Positions 16,725-24,932 of a stretch of 57,999 nucleotides of DNA are shown here, one piece after another; position 1 is the stretch's first letter; each line of letters begins with the position of its first letter. The DNA is from Mesobacillus harenae. Lineage in GTDB: Bacteria; Bacillota; Bacilli; Bacillales; Cytobacillaceae. Made by a program: the position numbers and the translations under genes. The stretch lies in contig NZ_JABUNR010000021.1 of the NCBI RefSeq assembly GCF_013343715.1, positions 1-57,999 on the forward strand. Direction: 5' to 3'. The notes beneath the pieces were generated by a model that was not told where the DNA came from, did no database searches, and saw only the letters and a program-made list of their open reading frames with translations.

Positions 16725-16913
16725 TCCATAAAAATAGACAGGATCAGACTCTGGAAAGATGATATTATTTTTTCTGTAAATCAGTTGATTTTTATACAGT
16801 CCCTTATCTATTCTAATATTATTTCTTGCAAGTTAATTTCCTTACATATTTTAATTCGATAAAGGACAATCTAAAATTGTTGAAATTTACAAGAAAAAGT
16901 AGATCGAAAAATA

Positions 16914-16943
16914 TTGACAATCAAAATTAATGACTGTTATAAT
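16914..16943 (+). promoter_or_regulatory. Upstream veg promoter
   Basis: TTGACA (16914-16919) and TATAAT (16938-16943) are perfect hexamers with an 18-base spacer, and TG one base before the -10 makes it an extended -10. Confidence 0.8.
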
Positions 16944-16956
16944 TTTATGTTTTTAT

Positions 16957-16985
16957 TTGACTGAATTTTGTCAGCGTGTTATACT
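16957..16985 (+). promoter_or_regulatory. Proximal veg promoter
   Basis: TTGACT (16957-16962) and TATACT (16980-16985) have a 17-base spacer. The stretch from this -10 to the ribosome binding site aligns with the strong veg promoter of B. subtilis, so this is the orthologous site. Its transcript would begin only a few bases ahead of GAGGTGG. Confidence 0.8.
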
Positions 16986-17006
16986 TTACATAGTGAGGTG
17001 GACCGA

Positions 17007-17270
17007 ATGCCAAAAACATTATCGGATATTAAAAAAGCTCTTGATTCAAATTTAGGGAAGAGACTTTTACTTAAGGCGAACGGTGGACGCAGAAAGACGA
17101 TTGAGCGTTCGGGAGTTTTAGCTGAAACCTACCCTTCCGTCTTTGTGATTGAATTAGATCAGGAAGAAAATGCGTTTGAACGAGTATCATACAGCTATGC
17201 AGACGTTTTAACAGAAACGGTTCAAATTACCTTCTATGAAGATACAACAGGAAATATGGCTTTAAGCTAA
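17007..17270 (+). CDS. veg: Veg protein
   Basis: Veg is an 87-residue, highly expressed protein linked to biofilm gene expression in B. subtilis through the SinR regulators; its biochemistry is unclear. The family core LGKRLLLKANGGRRKTIER and YPSVFVIELDQ is unmistakable. I chose ATG 17007, which follows GAGGTGG at 16995-17001. A longer frame from 16968 would start ahead of the proximal promoter's transcript and has no site. Two strong promoters and a terminator enclose it as a single-gene unit. Confidence 0.96.
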   Translation: MPKTLSDIKKALDSNLGKRLLLKANGGRRKTIERSGVLAETYPSVFVIELDQEENAFERVSYSYADVLTETVQITFYEDTTGNMALS

Positions 17271-17293
17271 TAAGCAGAGAAGCAGCAGCACAG

Positions 17294-17322
17294 GCAGTGA
17301 ATAAAAATTCACTGCTTTTTTG
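17294..17322 (+). terminator. Terminator after veg
   Basis: GCAGTGAAT and ATTCACTGC form a perfect nine-pair stem with a four-base loop, followed by six T. Confidence 0.9.
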
Positions 17323-17363
17323 TGTGCCGAAATGGCAAAGCCGGAACAAGGATATATTGGCGC

Positions 17364-17393
17364 TCATGAAAAGAGCTGTTGATTATCATAATA
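17364..17393 (+). promoter_or_regulatory. Probable sigma-G promoter of sspF
   Basis: TCATG (17364-17368), 18 bases, then CATAATA (17387-17393) is close to the sigma-G pattern GYATR-N18-CATNNTA. A small spore protein gene follows, as expected. Confidence 0.6.
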
Positions 17394-17426
17394 TAAATAG
17401 CCGCGGTGATGAAAGGAGATGGGACA

Positions 17427-17609
17427 GTGGGCAGAAGAAAAGGGGTTATGTCTGAAGGATTTAAAGAAGAACTTGCGAAGGAACTTGGCTTTTATGATGT
17501 CGTTCAACAGGAAGGCTGGGGCGGCATCAGGGCACGAGATGCGGGGAATATGGTGAAGCGTGCCATTGAACTGGCCGAACAGCAGCTTGCGGTCCAGAAC
17601 AAGCAATAA
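17427..17609 (+). CDS. sspF: Small acid-soluble spore protein SspF
   Basis: SspF is a minor alpha/beta-type spore protein that coats DNA in the forespore. The 60 residues include the KEELAKELGFYD motif (residues 12-23), which overlaps the germination protease cut region in this family, and the DNA-contacting GGIRARDAGNMVKRAIE near the end. I chose GTG 17427, which has AGGAGATGG upstream and yields the expected MGRRKGVM start. A strong palindromic terminator follows. Confidence 0.95.
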   Translation: MGRRKGVMSEGFKEELAKELGFYDVVQQEGWGGIRARDAGNMVKRAIELAEQQLAVQNKQ

Positions 17610-17684
17610 AATCACTGAAGAACAATCACTGGCTGCCAACTTGGTTAATAAAACAGTCACATTGAGATAGTAAGCATCGCGGCG

Positions 17685-17716
17685 AAAGGCTTGGGTTTAA
17701 ACCCAAGCCTTTTTTA
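17685..17716 (+). terminator. Terminator after sspF
   Basis: AAAGGCTTGGGTTT is directly followed by its complement and a T run, giving a long perfect hairpin. Confidence 0.9.
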
Positions 17717-17943
17717 TTATAAAATTGGGACATAGACTACTGTCTTTGCTGCAGCAGCCTATCACTTTTCAATCCCTGAAGAACTTCTTCGATCTTTGAA
17801 AAAGGCTTCATACACCCGTTTTGAAATGATAAAATATGAATTCTATGTGGTTGTTTCCTAAGAGAGGTCTTACATTGGCCATTTTGTGGTAAAATAGGAC
17901 AAAAAACTAGGGAACGTTGAATTTCGTAAAGTAGGTGGAAGCA

Positions 17944-18813
17944 GTGAGGCTTTTAATAAAAGCACCGGCCAAAATAAATTTATCGCTGGATGTATTACAT
18001 AAACGTCCAGATGGTTACCATGAAGTAGAAATGATCATGACAACAATAGATTTAGCAGATCGTATCGAACTTAGTTTAAATCATTCAAATCAAATTATTA
18101 TAAATTCACATAACCGGTTTGTTCCAGATGACCAAAGAAACCTCGCCTATCAGGCCGCGCTATTATTAAAGAACCGATTTCGGGTTAAAAAAGGGGTTAA
18201 CATCACGATAGAGAAAACGATTCCGGTAGCTGCAGGGCTTGCAGGAGGCAGCAGTGACGCAGCTGCAACTTTAAGAGGGCTTAATAAACTATGGGACCTG
18301 GGTCTCTCGCTGGAAGAGCTGGCTGAGCTAGGAGCTGAAATTGGTTCGGACGTTTCCTTTTGTGTCTATGGCGGAACTGCGCTAGCCAAAGGAAGAGGAG
18401 AGATTATTACAAAGCTTCCTCCTCCTCCAACCTGTTGGGTTGTGCTGGCCAAACCTTTTATAGGAGTATCGACAGCCGAAGTTTATCGCCGCTTAAATAT
18501 TAACGATGTACATCATCCTGATACCAATGAAATGATCAATGCAATTAAAGCCAACGATTTTGGTGGTGTCTGCAAAAACCTTGGGAATGTACTGGAAGAA
18601 GTCACTCTTCCGCTTCATCCTGAAGTTGCTCAAATTAAAGATCAAATGAGCCGATTTGGCGCGGATGCTGTTTTAATGAGCGGGAGCGGCCCAACAGTTT
18701 TTGGGCTGGTTGAACATGATTCCAGGATGCACCGTATATACAATGGACTGAGGGGCTTTTGTGATCAGGTATTTGCCGTCCGGATGATGGGTGAACAGCA
18801 TACTCTTGATTAA
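17944..18813 (+). CDS. ispE: 4-diphosphocytidyl-2-C-methyl-D-erythritol kinase
   Basis: IspE phosphorylates CDP-methylerythritol in the non-mevalonate isoprenoid pathway. The GHMP ATP loop PVAAGLAGGSSDAA spans residues 94-107. Catalytic K10 (in KAPAKINLSLD) and D136 (in GSDVSF) are present. I chose GTG 17944 with GGTGG five bases upstream; this yields 289 residues with the MRLLIKAPAK start typical of relatives. An alternative GTG at 17935 overlaps that site. It lies 57 bases before purR, which has its own promoter signals. Confidence 0.95.
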   Translation: MRLLIKAPAKINLSLDVLHKRPDGYHEVEMIMTTIDLADRIELSLNHSNQIIINSHNRFVPDDQRNLAYQAALLLKNRFRVKKGVNITIEKTIPVAAGLAGGSSDAAATLRGLNKLWDLGLSLEELAELGAEIGSDVSFCVYGGTALAKGRGEIITKLPPPPTCWVVLAKPFIGVSTAEVYRRLNINDVHHPDTNEMINAIKANDFGGVCKNLGNVLEEVTLPLHPEVAQIKDQMSRFGADAVLMSGSGPTVFGLVEHDSRMHRIYNGLRGFCDQVFAVRMMGEQHTLD

Positions 18814-18856
18814 AACCGTATAATAGTGTTATATTATCGGTAAATCATTCGGATTT
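18806..18856 (+). promoter_or_regulatory. purR promoter with PurBox-like pair
   Basis: TTGATT (18806) and TATATT (18830) with an 18-base spacer form a possible promoter. It is flanked by AAAACCGTATAAT (18812-18824) and, on the minus strand, AAATCCGAATGAT (18844-18856). The second resembles the PurBox AWWWCCGAACWWT closely, the first loosely. The inverted arrangement matches PurR operators, but the 19-base gap is slightly longer than usual. Confidence 0.45.
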
Positions 18857-18870
18857 GGGAGGTTTCCTAA

Positions 18871-19704
18871 TTGAAGTTTCGCCGCAGTGAACGTTTGATA
18901 GACATGACTAATTATTTACTTGAGCACCCTAGACAGCTTGTCCCGCTGACTTTTTTCGCAGACCGTTACGGTTCAGCTAAGTCATCAATCAGTGAAGATT
19001 TAGGGATCATTAAAGAGACATTTGAACAAAGAGGAATAGGGATTTTGCAGACGGTGCCGGGAGCAGCCGGAGGAGTTAAGTTCCGTGTGAAAGTACCGGA
19101 AGAAGAGGCAAGATTATTGGTAGATGAACTGTGTTCAGTTATTGCCAGCCCAGAAAGACTTCTGCCAGGCGGCTATCTTTATATGAATGATATTTTGGGG
19201 AATCCACAAATCGTCCAAAGGACAGGCAGGTTATTTGCTTCTGCCTATGCCGATAAACATATAGATGTCGTTATGACCGTTGCTACTAAGGGTATTCCAC
19301 TCGCCTACGCAGTTGCTAGCCAGTTAAATGTACCGGTCGTTATTGTTCGCCGGGACAGCAAAGTAACTGAAGGGTCAACAGTTAGCATTAACTATGTATC
19401 AGGGTCTGCTAAGAGGATACAAACGATGGTCCTCTCGAAAAGAAGCTTAGCTGAAGGGTCGAATGTCTTAATTGTCGACGACTTTATGAAAGCAGGAGGT
19501 ACCGTGAATGGTATGATTAATATGCTAGAAGAGTTCAACGCGCATGTTGCTGGCATTGCTGTACTTGTAGAGTCGGAGAACATGGAAGAGAGGCTGGTTG
19601 ATGAGTATTTATCGCTGGTAAGACTTTCAGATGTCGATGTAAAGGAAAAGAAGATTTCCGTTAATGAAGGTAATTTTTTTATAAAGAAGAAACATAAAAT
19701 GTGA
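18871..19704 (+). CDS. purR: Purine operon repressor PurR
   Basis: PurR represses purine synthesis genes and is released from DNA by PRPP. The first 70 residues form a winged-helix domain. The rest is a phosphoribosyltransferase-like domain with the PRPP loop VLIVDDFMKAGGT (199-211). It is 277 residues long, a little shorter than B. subtilis PurR at the C-terminus. The start is TTG 18871 behind GGGAGG. Its promoter overlaps PurBox-like sequences, consistent with autoregulation. ridA follows, as in B. subtilis. Confidence 0.95.
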   Translation: MKFRRSERLIDMTNYLLEHPRQLVPLTFFADRYGSAKSSISEDLGIIKETFEQRGIGILQTVPGAAGGVKFRVKVPEEEARLLVDELCSVIASPERLLPGGYLYMNDILGNPQIVQRTGRLFASAYADKHIDVVMTVATKGIPLAYAVASQLNVPVVIVRRDSKVTEGSTVSINYVSGSAKRIQTMVLSKRSLAEGSNVLIVDDFMKAGGTVNGMINMLEEFNAHVAGIAVLVESENMEERLVDEYLSLVRLSDVDVKEKKISVNEGNFFIKKKHKM

Positions 19705-19829
19705 GGATCAATGGGACCAACCTAATTACTGATTGGTATGCCGATTCCGTTAAACCCTTAATTAACTTGGAAAGAACAAATGCTTTTTGTGTTGATCGAT
19801 ACATTTATTCAGTATTGGAGGAGAAATAA

Positions 19830-20204
19830 ATGAAAATAGTTCAGACGAACCATGCACCTGCGGCAATTGGGCCATACTCACAAGGCATTATCGTAAATAA
19901 CCTATTCTACAGCTCAGGCCAGATACCGCTTACACCGGAGGGGATAATGGTAGAGGGAGATATCTCCACTCAAGCCCACCAGGTATTCAGCAATCTAAAA
20001 GCAGTACTTGAAGCAGCAGGAGCAGACCTGAATACAGTCGTAAAAGCTACTGTTTTTATAAAAAACATGGATGACTTTACTGCACTGAACGAGGTTTATG
20101 GGGAATATTTTAATGAGCATAAGCCAGCTCGTTCGTGTGTCGAAGTGGCCAAGCTTCCAAAAGATGCTCTAGTAGAAATAGAAGTGATTGCGCTCGTTAA
20201 ATAA
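19830..20204 (+). CDS. ridA: 2-iminobutanoate/2-iminopropanoate deaminase RidA (YabJ)
   Basis: RidA hydrolyses reactive enamine/imine intermediates released by PLP enzymes. In B. subtilis the gene (yabJ) is also needed for full purine gene repression. The trimer family's marks are visible: GPYSQGI near the start, FYSSGQIPL, the FIKNMDDF strand, and ARSCVEVAKLPKDALVEIE with the conserved arginine near residue 103. It is 124 residues long and follows purR by 125 bases. A terminator overlaps its stop codon. Confidence 0.95.
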   Translation: MKIVQTNHAPAAIGPYSQGIIVNNLFYSSGQIPLTPEGIMVEGDISTQAHQVFSNLKAVLEAAGADLNTVVKATVFIKNMDDFTALNEVYGEYFNEHKPARSCVEVAKLPKDALVEIEVIALVK

Positions 20205-20217
20205 TACGAGCGTTTTT
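20190..20217 (+). terminator. Terminator overlapping the ridA stop
   Basis: CGCTCGT and ACGAGCG form the stem and five T follow. The left arm is inside the last codons of ridA. Confidence 0.8.
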
Positions 20218-20314
20218 AAAGTTATTTCCAGTAAAAAATTGTGTAAAAATTGGCTTTATTCAGCAAAAATTCATCAGTTTGACATTTTTTTTCAAAAAAC
20301 TTTGTAATAAAAGA

Positions 20315-20340
20315 AGGATTTAATGGTTATCTGTGGAATT
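20315..20340 (+). promoter_or_regulatory. sigma-H promoter of spoVG
   Basis: AGGATTT (20315-20321), 14 bases, then GAATT (20336-20340) has exactly the element sequences and spacing of the B. subtilis spoVG promoter. The region just upstream is AT-rich, as expected for AbrB binding. Confidence 0.85.
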
Positions 20341-20384
20341 ATTAAATTTAGATTTGATCTACTATTGCAAAGGTGGTGAACGGA

Positions 20385-20675
20385 ATGGAAGTAACTGATG
20401 TAAGATTACGCCGCGTTAACACTGACGGAAGAATGAGAGCTATCGCTTCCATCACTCTTGACAATGAGTTTGTTGTCCACGATATACGTGTAATTGATGG
20501 GAACAACGGTCTGTTTGTAGCAATGCCTAGCAAACGTACTCCAGATGGTGAATTTCGCGATATCGCCCATCCAATTAATTCTGGTACACGTGGGAAAATT
20601 CAGGAAGCTGTATTGGCAGAATACCACCGTTTAGGTGAATTAGAAGTGGAATTTGAAGAAGCTGGAGCTTCTTAG
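20385..20675 (+). CDS. spoVG: SpoVG regulator
   Basis: SpoVG is a small site-specific nucleic-acid-binding protein that affects septum formation and sporulation in Bacillus. The 96 residues open with MEVTDVRLRRVNTDGRM, and carry VIDGNNGLFVAMPSKR and the FRDIAHPINS segment typical of the family. I chose ATG 20385 with AAGGTGGTG seven bases upstream. Its sigma-H promoter and AT-rich upstream region point to the classic AbrB/sigma-H control, and abrB itself lies in this window. Confidence 0.97.
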   Translation: MEVTDVRLRRVNTDGRMRAIASITLDNEFVVHDIRVIDGNNGLFVAMPSKRTPDGEFRDIAHPINSGTRGKIQEAVLAEYHRLGELEVEFEEAGAS

Positions 20676-20689
20676 GAATATAATGCAAC

Positions 20690-20719
20690 AAGGGCCTACT
20701 TCTTAGTAAGGCTCTTTTT
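20690..20719 (+). terminator. Terminator after spoVG
   Basis: AGGGCCTACT pairs with AGTAAGGCTCT with one bulge and is followed by a T run. Confidence 0.8.
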
Positions 20720-20885
20720 TATGTATGTATAGATAAAGAAAGCTGCAATCAAATTTACGGACATCGCCTTTTAATTTACCCTGAGATCAGCGCCTCAAAC
20801 CTCTAGTTTGGTTTGTGTTAATGCTTCATAACCCCTCTCAGCCATCCCATTTGTTTAGCAAATATTTCGATTAATCCCTCATTCC

Positions 20886-20914
20886 TTGAAATGAAGCCGT
20901 TTTTGAGATATATT
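20886..20914 (+). promoter_or_regulatory. sigma-A promoter of glmU-prs
   Basis: TTGAAA (20886-20891) and TATATT (20909-20914) are separated by 17 bases and lie 36 bases before glmU. Confidence 0.7.
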
Positions 20915-20949
20915 CGTAATGGATAAAAAGGTAAATTGGAGGACTGCAA

Positions 20950-22323
20950 ATGTCTAATCGTTATGCCATTGTTCTAGCCGCCGGACAAGGGACAAGAATG
21001 AAGTCCAAGTTATATAAGGTACTTCACCCTGTTTGTGGCAAGCCCATGGTTCAGCATGTTGTTGACCAGCTTATAAATCTTGATATAAAAGACATCGTCA
21101 CTATTATTGGCCACGGAGCTGATCTGGTAAAATCTCAATTGGGTAAAGATAGTGCATATGCTCTGCAGGAAGAACAGCTTGGTACAGCTCACGCAGCTTT
21201 ACAAGCTAAAGATATACTGGCAGATAAGGATGGGGTGACCATCGTCGTGTGCGGCGATACGCCACTGATAAGAGCTGAAACAATGGAAGCCTTGTTTAAC
21301 CATCATGAAGAAACTAAGGCAAAGGCGACAATCCTTACTGCTGTAGCAAGTGATCCCACCGGTTATGGGCGCATTGTCCGTAATGAAAGTGGTCTAGTTG
21401 AAAAGATTGTCGAACATAAAGATGCGACTGAAGCAGAACGTACGATTGCAGAGATTAATACAGGAACCTATTGTTTTGATAATGAAACCCTATTTGCAGC
21501 AATTCAAAACGTTTCTAATAACAATTCTCAGGGAGAATACTACCTGCCAGATGTAATAGAAATACTAAAAAACAGCAATGAAGTGATTTCAGCTTATCAG
21601 AGTGAAGAGTTTGAAGAGACTCTAGGTGTTAATGATCGAGTTGCTCTAGCAGAAGCTGAACGGATCATGAGGAAACGGATAACGACGGCACAAATGCGGA
21701 ATGGTGTAACGCTAATTGACCCTGCGAACACTTACATTGATGCTGATGTAACAATTGGGCAGGATACGATTATCTACCCGGGGACAATTATAAGCGGACT
21801 GACCACGATCGGAACAGACTGCCAGATTGGACCCAACAGTGAAATTAACAACTGTGAAATTGGAAACAATACAGTTATCCGTCAATCACTCGCATACGAC
21901 AGCAGTATTGGCTCAGAAGTAAATATTGGTCCATTTGCTCATATACGCCCGCAATCTGAGATCGGGGATGAAGTGAAAATCGGCAACTTTGTGGAAGTGA
22001 AAAAAGCTGCTTTTGGACGCGGAAGCAAGGCCTCTCATCTTAGTTATATTGGCGACGCTGAAGTTGGCAGCAATGTAAATATTGGCTGCGGTTCAATAAC
22101 TGTTAATTATGATGGGCATAATAAACACTTAACAAAAATCGAAGATAATGTATTCATTGGCTGTAACTCTAACTTGGTTGCTCCTGTTACAGTTGGTAAA
22201 GGTGCCTATGTAGCAGCAGGTTCGACGATTACAAAAGATGTTCCTGAAGAAGCTTTATCCATAGCACGGGCACGTCAAATTAATAAAGATCAATATGTCG
22301 GCAAGTTAAAGTTTAAGAAATAA
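20950..22323 (+). CDS. glmU: Bifunctional GlmU (GlcNAc-1-P uridyltransferase / GlcN-1-P acetyltransferase)
   Basis: GlmU makes UDP-GlcNAc for peptidoglycan and teichoic acids in two steps. The N-terminal pyrophosphorylase domain has the signature LAAGQGTRMKSK at residues 9-20. From about residue 250 the left-handed beta-helix acetyltransferase domain shows many hexapeptide repeats (for example IGPFAHIRP and VNIGCGSITVNYDG). It is 457 residues, full length. It starts at ATG 20950 behind TTGGAGG. prs follows 19 bases later, pairing two precursors of cell wall and nucleotide synthesis in one operon. Confidence 0.97.
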   Translation: MSNRYAIVLAAGQGTRMKSKLYKVLHPVCGKPMVQHVVDQLINLDIKDIVTIIGHGADLVKSQLGKDSAYALQEEQLGTAHAALQAKDILADKDGVTIVVCGDTPLIRAETMEALFNHHEETKAKATILTAVASDPTGYGRIVRNESGLVEKIVEHKDATEAERTIAEINTGTYCFDNETLFAAIQNVSNNNSQGEYYLPDVIEILKNSNEVISAYQSEEFEETLGVNDRVALAEAERIMRKRITTAQMRNGVTLIDPANTYIDADVTIGQDTIIYPGTIISGLTTIGTDCQIGPNSEINNCEIGNNTVIRQSLAYDSSIGSEVNIGPFAHIRPQSEIGDEVKIGNFVEVKKAAFGRGSKASHLSYIGDAEVGSNVNIGCGSITVNYDGHNKHLTKIEDNVFIGCNSNLVAPVTVGKGAYVAAGSTITKDVPEEALSIARARQINKDQYVGKLKFKK

Positions 22324-22342
22324 ATTTCTGGAGGGTCCACTC

Positions 22343-23302
22343 ATGTCGAACCAGTATTTAGATCCAAAATTAAAAGTATTCTCGTTAAACTCAAATCTTC
22401 CGCTTGCCGAAGAAATTGCCAAAGAAATCGGTGTAGAGCTAGGAAAATGTTCAGTTACCCGTTTCAGTGATGGAGAAATCCAAATTAACATTGAAGAGAG
22501 CATCCGGGGCTGTGATGTTTATGTTATCCAATCGACCAGCTGGCCTGTTAATGAACATATAATGGAATTACTGATCATGATTGACGCTCTTAAACGCGCA
22601 TCTGCTAAAACAATTAATATTGTTATGCCTTATTACGGGTATGGACGGCAGGATCGTAAAGCAAGAGCCCGTGAGCCGATTACTGCTAAGCTTGTAGCGA
22701 ACCTGCTTGAAACGGCCGGAGCAACCCGCGTTATCACGCTTGATTTGCATGCACCGCAAATACAAGGATTCTTTGATATCCCAATTGACCATTTAATGGG
22801 CGTGCCAATTTTATCTGATCATTATAAAAGTCAAAACTTCGACGGTGATATTGTAATTGTATCTCCAGACCATGGTGGTGTTACCAGGGCTAGAAAGATG
22901 GCCGAACGTTTAAAAGCGCCAATTGCTATCATTGATAAACGACGTCCAAAGCCTAACGTGGCAGAAGTGATGAATATTGTCGGTAATATTGATGGTAAGA
23001 TTGCCATTTTAATTGATGATATTATCGATACTGCCGGAACGATTACCCTGGCGGCTAACGCCCTGATAGAAAACGGTGCCCGTGAAGTTCATGCCTGCTG
23101 TACCCATCCGGTGCTGTCTGGGCCTGCATTTGAAAGAATTAATAACTCGAAAATAAAACAGCTTGTTGTAACAAACACAATTGCTCTTCCAGAAGATGAA
23201 GAAAACACAAGGAAGATTGTACCTCTGTCTGTTGCTCCGTTAATCAGTGAAGCAATCATTCGTGTCCATGAGGAGCAATCCGTAAGCACACTATTTGATT
23301 AA
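22343..23302 (+). CDS. prs: Ribose-phosphate pyrophosphokinase
   Basis: Prs makes PRPP from ribose-5-phosphate and ATP, feeding purine, pyrimidine, His, Trp and NAD synthesis. The class I signature DLHAPQIQGFFDIP (134-147) and the PRPP loop LIDDIIDTAGT (223-233) are intact. The catalytic flexible-loop pair KRRPKPN is also visible (199-205). It is 319 residues long and starts at ATG 22343 behind TGGAGGG. PRPP is the effector of PurR, encoded nearby. A hairpin without a T tail follows. Confidence 0.97.
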   Translation: MSNQYLDPKLKVFSLNSNLPLAEEIAKEIGVELGKCSVTRFSDGEIQINIEESIRGCDVYVIQSTSWPVNEHIMELLIMIDALKRASAKTINIVMPYYGYGRQDRKARAREPITAKLVANLLETAGATRVITLDLHAPQIQGFFDIPIDHLMGVPILSDHYKSQNFDGDIVIVSPDHGGVTRARKMAERLKAPIAIIDKRRPKPNVAEVMNIVGNIDGKIAILIDDIIDTAGTITLAANALIENGAREVHACCTHPVLSGPAFERINNSKIKQLVVTNTIALPEDEENTRKIVPLSVAPLISEAIIRVHEEQSVSTLFD

Positions 23303-23312
23303 TATATTTAAA

Positions 23313-23338
23313 TTAGGCTTGCCAGCAGGCAAGCCTAA
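23313..23338. terminator. Perfect hairpin after prs lacking a T tail
   Basis: TTAGGCTTGCC-AGCA-GGCAAGCCTAA is an 11-pair perfect stem-loop ten bases after prs. The following bases are AACTG rather than T, so it may stabilise the mRNA end or act weakly as a terminator. Confidence 0.5.
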
Positions 23339-23384
23339 AACTGCTCCATCATTGCTTTCTAAAGGCTCCTTCTTGAAGACATGC

Positions 23385-23410
23385 GTTTAGACCTTCCTAT
23401 TTTAGGGCAT
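23385..23410 (+). promoter_or_regulatory. sigma-B promoter of ctc
   Basis: GTTTAG (23385-23390), 14 bases, then GGGCAT (23405-23410) fits the general stress consensus GTTTAA-N12-15-GGGWAT. ctc is a classic sigma-B gene. Confidence 0.75.
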
Positions 23411-23461
23411 TTTTTATAAAGATAGCTCTTTTAACTTATTAATAGGAAGGGGACAATATTC

Positions 23462-24097
23462 ATGAGTGCAGTACTAAAAGCAAGCGAACGGAAAGAATTA
23501 AGGAAGTCCAGTTTAAGAAACATACGCGAAGAGGGCCAGATCCCTGCAGTTGTATACGGGAACAATTCTGAAAGCACACCCGTTTCTGTAGATAGCATTG
23601 AGTTTATTAAAGTTATCAGAGAAACCGGGAGGAATGGCGTCATCGTTCTCGACTTAAATGGAAAAAAGCAAAACGTTGTTCTAGGTGATTATCAGGAGGA
23701 TCCAATAAAAAGGGAAGTTCTCCATGCTGACTTCCTAGCGATTAATATGTCTTCTAAAATGAATGCTAAGGTGAGGCTTGTACTTACTGGAGAAGCTGCT
23801 GGAGTAAAAGATGGCGGTGTGCTGCAAAATCCAGTTCATGAACTTTCAATAACTGCAACTCCTGACAATATTCCATCTACGATTGATTTAGATGTGTCAA
23901 ACCTTCAGGTGGGAGAAACTCTATTAGTTTCCGATTTGAAAACAGATGCCAGTTATGAGATTAATGAAGATGATGATACTGTCATTGCCTCCATCTTGCC
24001 CCCTCGCCAGGAAGAAGAAATTAGTACAGGTGAAGAGCAAGAACCGGGTATTCCTGAAAATGAAGAAGGCAGAGAAACAGAAGCAAGTGAAAAATAA
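23462..24097 (+). CDS. ctc: General stress protein Ctc (ribosomal protein bL25 family)
   Basis: Ctc is a long-form bL25 protein that binds 5S rRNA in the large ribosomal subunit under stress. The N-terminal part (about residues 1-95) is the 5S-binding domain with KELRKSSLRNIREEG and IPAVVYGNN. The TL5-type C-terminal domain follows. The last 25 residues are an acidic tail rich in Glu, with little sequence conservation expected. It is 211 residues long and has a visible sigma-B promoter. Confidence 0.95.
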   Translation: MSAVLKASERKELRKSSLRNIREEGQIPAVVYGNNSESTPVSVDSIEFIKVIRETGRNGVIVLDLNGKKQNVVLGDYQEDPIKREVLHADFLAINMSSKMNAKVRLVLTGEAAGVKDGGVLQNPVHELSITATPDNIPSTIDLDVSNLQVGETLLVSDLKTDASYEINEDDDTVIASILPPRQEEEISTGEEQEPGIPENEEGRETEASEK

Positions 24098-24177
24098 CAA
24101 AATTCCTGCAAGCGCTTAAGGGAACTGCCGTTTCTAAGGGAGTACTTAAAGGCTTATGAGAATTTTCTAGACTAGAT

Positions 24178-24212
24178 TATGTCTAGCTCCGAGACTGATA
24201 GCTCGGGGCTTA
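24178..24212 (+). repeat. Short remnant of the intergenic repeat family
   Basis: TATGTCTAGCTCCGAG followed by AGCTCGGGGCTTAG resembles the left end of the palindromic units seen elsewhere, collapsed to a small hairpin. It lies in the 177-base ctc-pth gap. Confidence 0.5.
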
Positions 24213-24274
24213 GATGTATCTCTAATATAGTTATTGTTTTCCCTTTACTTATTTAAAGGGATGGGGGGAAGAAA

Positions 24275-24835
24275 ATGAAACTGTACGTTGGTCTGGGCAA
24301 TCCGGGCAAACAGTATGAGAATACGAGACACAATATTGGCTTCAAAGTCATTGATGAGCTTGCCAAAAGATTTTCGATTCCCTTAAACCAGGCAAAGTTA
24401 AAAGGAGTCTTTGGCATAGGTTACTATGGCGGTAAAAGAGTGATTTTATTAAAGCCTCTTACATACATGAATCTGTCTGGCGAATCGATAAGGGCGGTAA
24501 TGGATTATTTTCAGATTGAGCTCGAAGATATAGTTGTTATTTACGATGATTTAGACCTTCCAGCAGGGAAAATTAGGCTGCGTCAAAAAGGAAGTGCTGG
24601 TGGACATAATGGAATTAAGTCTACTATCGCTCACCTGGGGACACAGTCATTTAACCGCATTAGAGTAGGGATTGATCGGCCCATGAAAGGTATGGCTGTT
24701 CCGGATTATGTTTTAGGCCGTTTTTCTAAAGAAGAACAGCCTGTAATGGAAGAGACAACCCTGTTGTGTGCTGATGCATGCGAGGCATGGTTAGGAAAAC
24801 CTTTCCTTGAAGTCATGAATTCCTATAATCAGTAA
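24275..24835 (+). CDS. pth: Peptidyl-tRNA hydrolase
   Basis: Pth releases tRNA from peptidyl-tRNAs that drop off ribosomes; in B. subtilis it is also known as SpoVC. The essential H20 is in TRHNIGF, with N10 near GLGNPG and D95 in YDDLDLP. The long GSAGGHNGIKS loop (about 109-119) is intact. It is 186 residues long. The GGGG ribosome binding site lies beside a CCCTTT/AAAGGG hairpin (24241-24263), which may modulate translation. Confidence 0.96.
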   Translation: MKLYVGLGNPGKQYENTRHNIGFKVIDELAKRFSIPLNQAKLKGVFGIGYYGGKRVILLKPLTYMNLSGESIRAVMDYFQIELEDIVVIYDDLDLPAGKIRLRQKGSAGGHNGIKSTIAHLGTQSFNRIRVGIDRPMKGMAVPDYVLGRFSKEEQPVMEETTLLCADACEAWLGKPFLEVMNSYNQ

Positions 24836-24871
24836 CATATTAAAGAAAAAATCACATACAATATCGCTATA

Positions 24872-24902
24872 TGAATAAGTCCCTTTTAGTGAGTCAATAC
24901 TA
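24872..24902 (+). promoter_or_regulatory. Possible sigma-G promoter of fin
   Basis: TGAATA (24872-24877), 18 bases, then AATACTA (24896-24902) resembles sigma-G elements with one mismatch at the start of the -10. A sigma-F match was not found here. Confidence 0.4.
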
Positions 24903-24932
24903 GTATTACCACACATACTAGGAGGGACAGGC

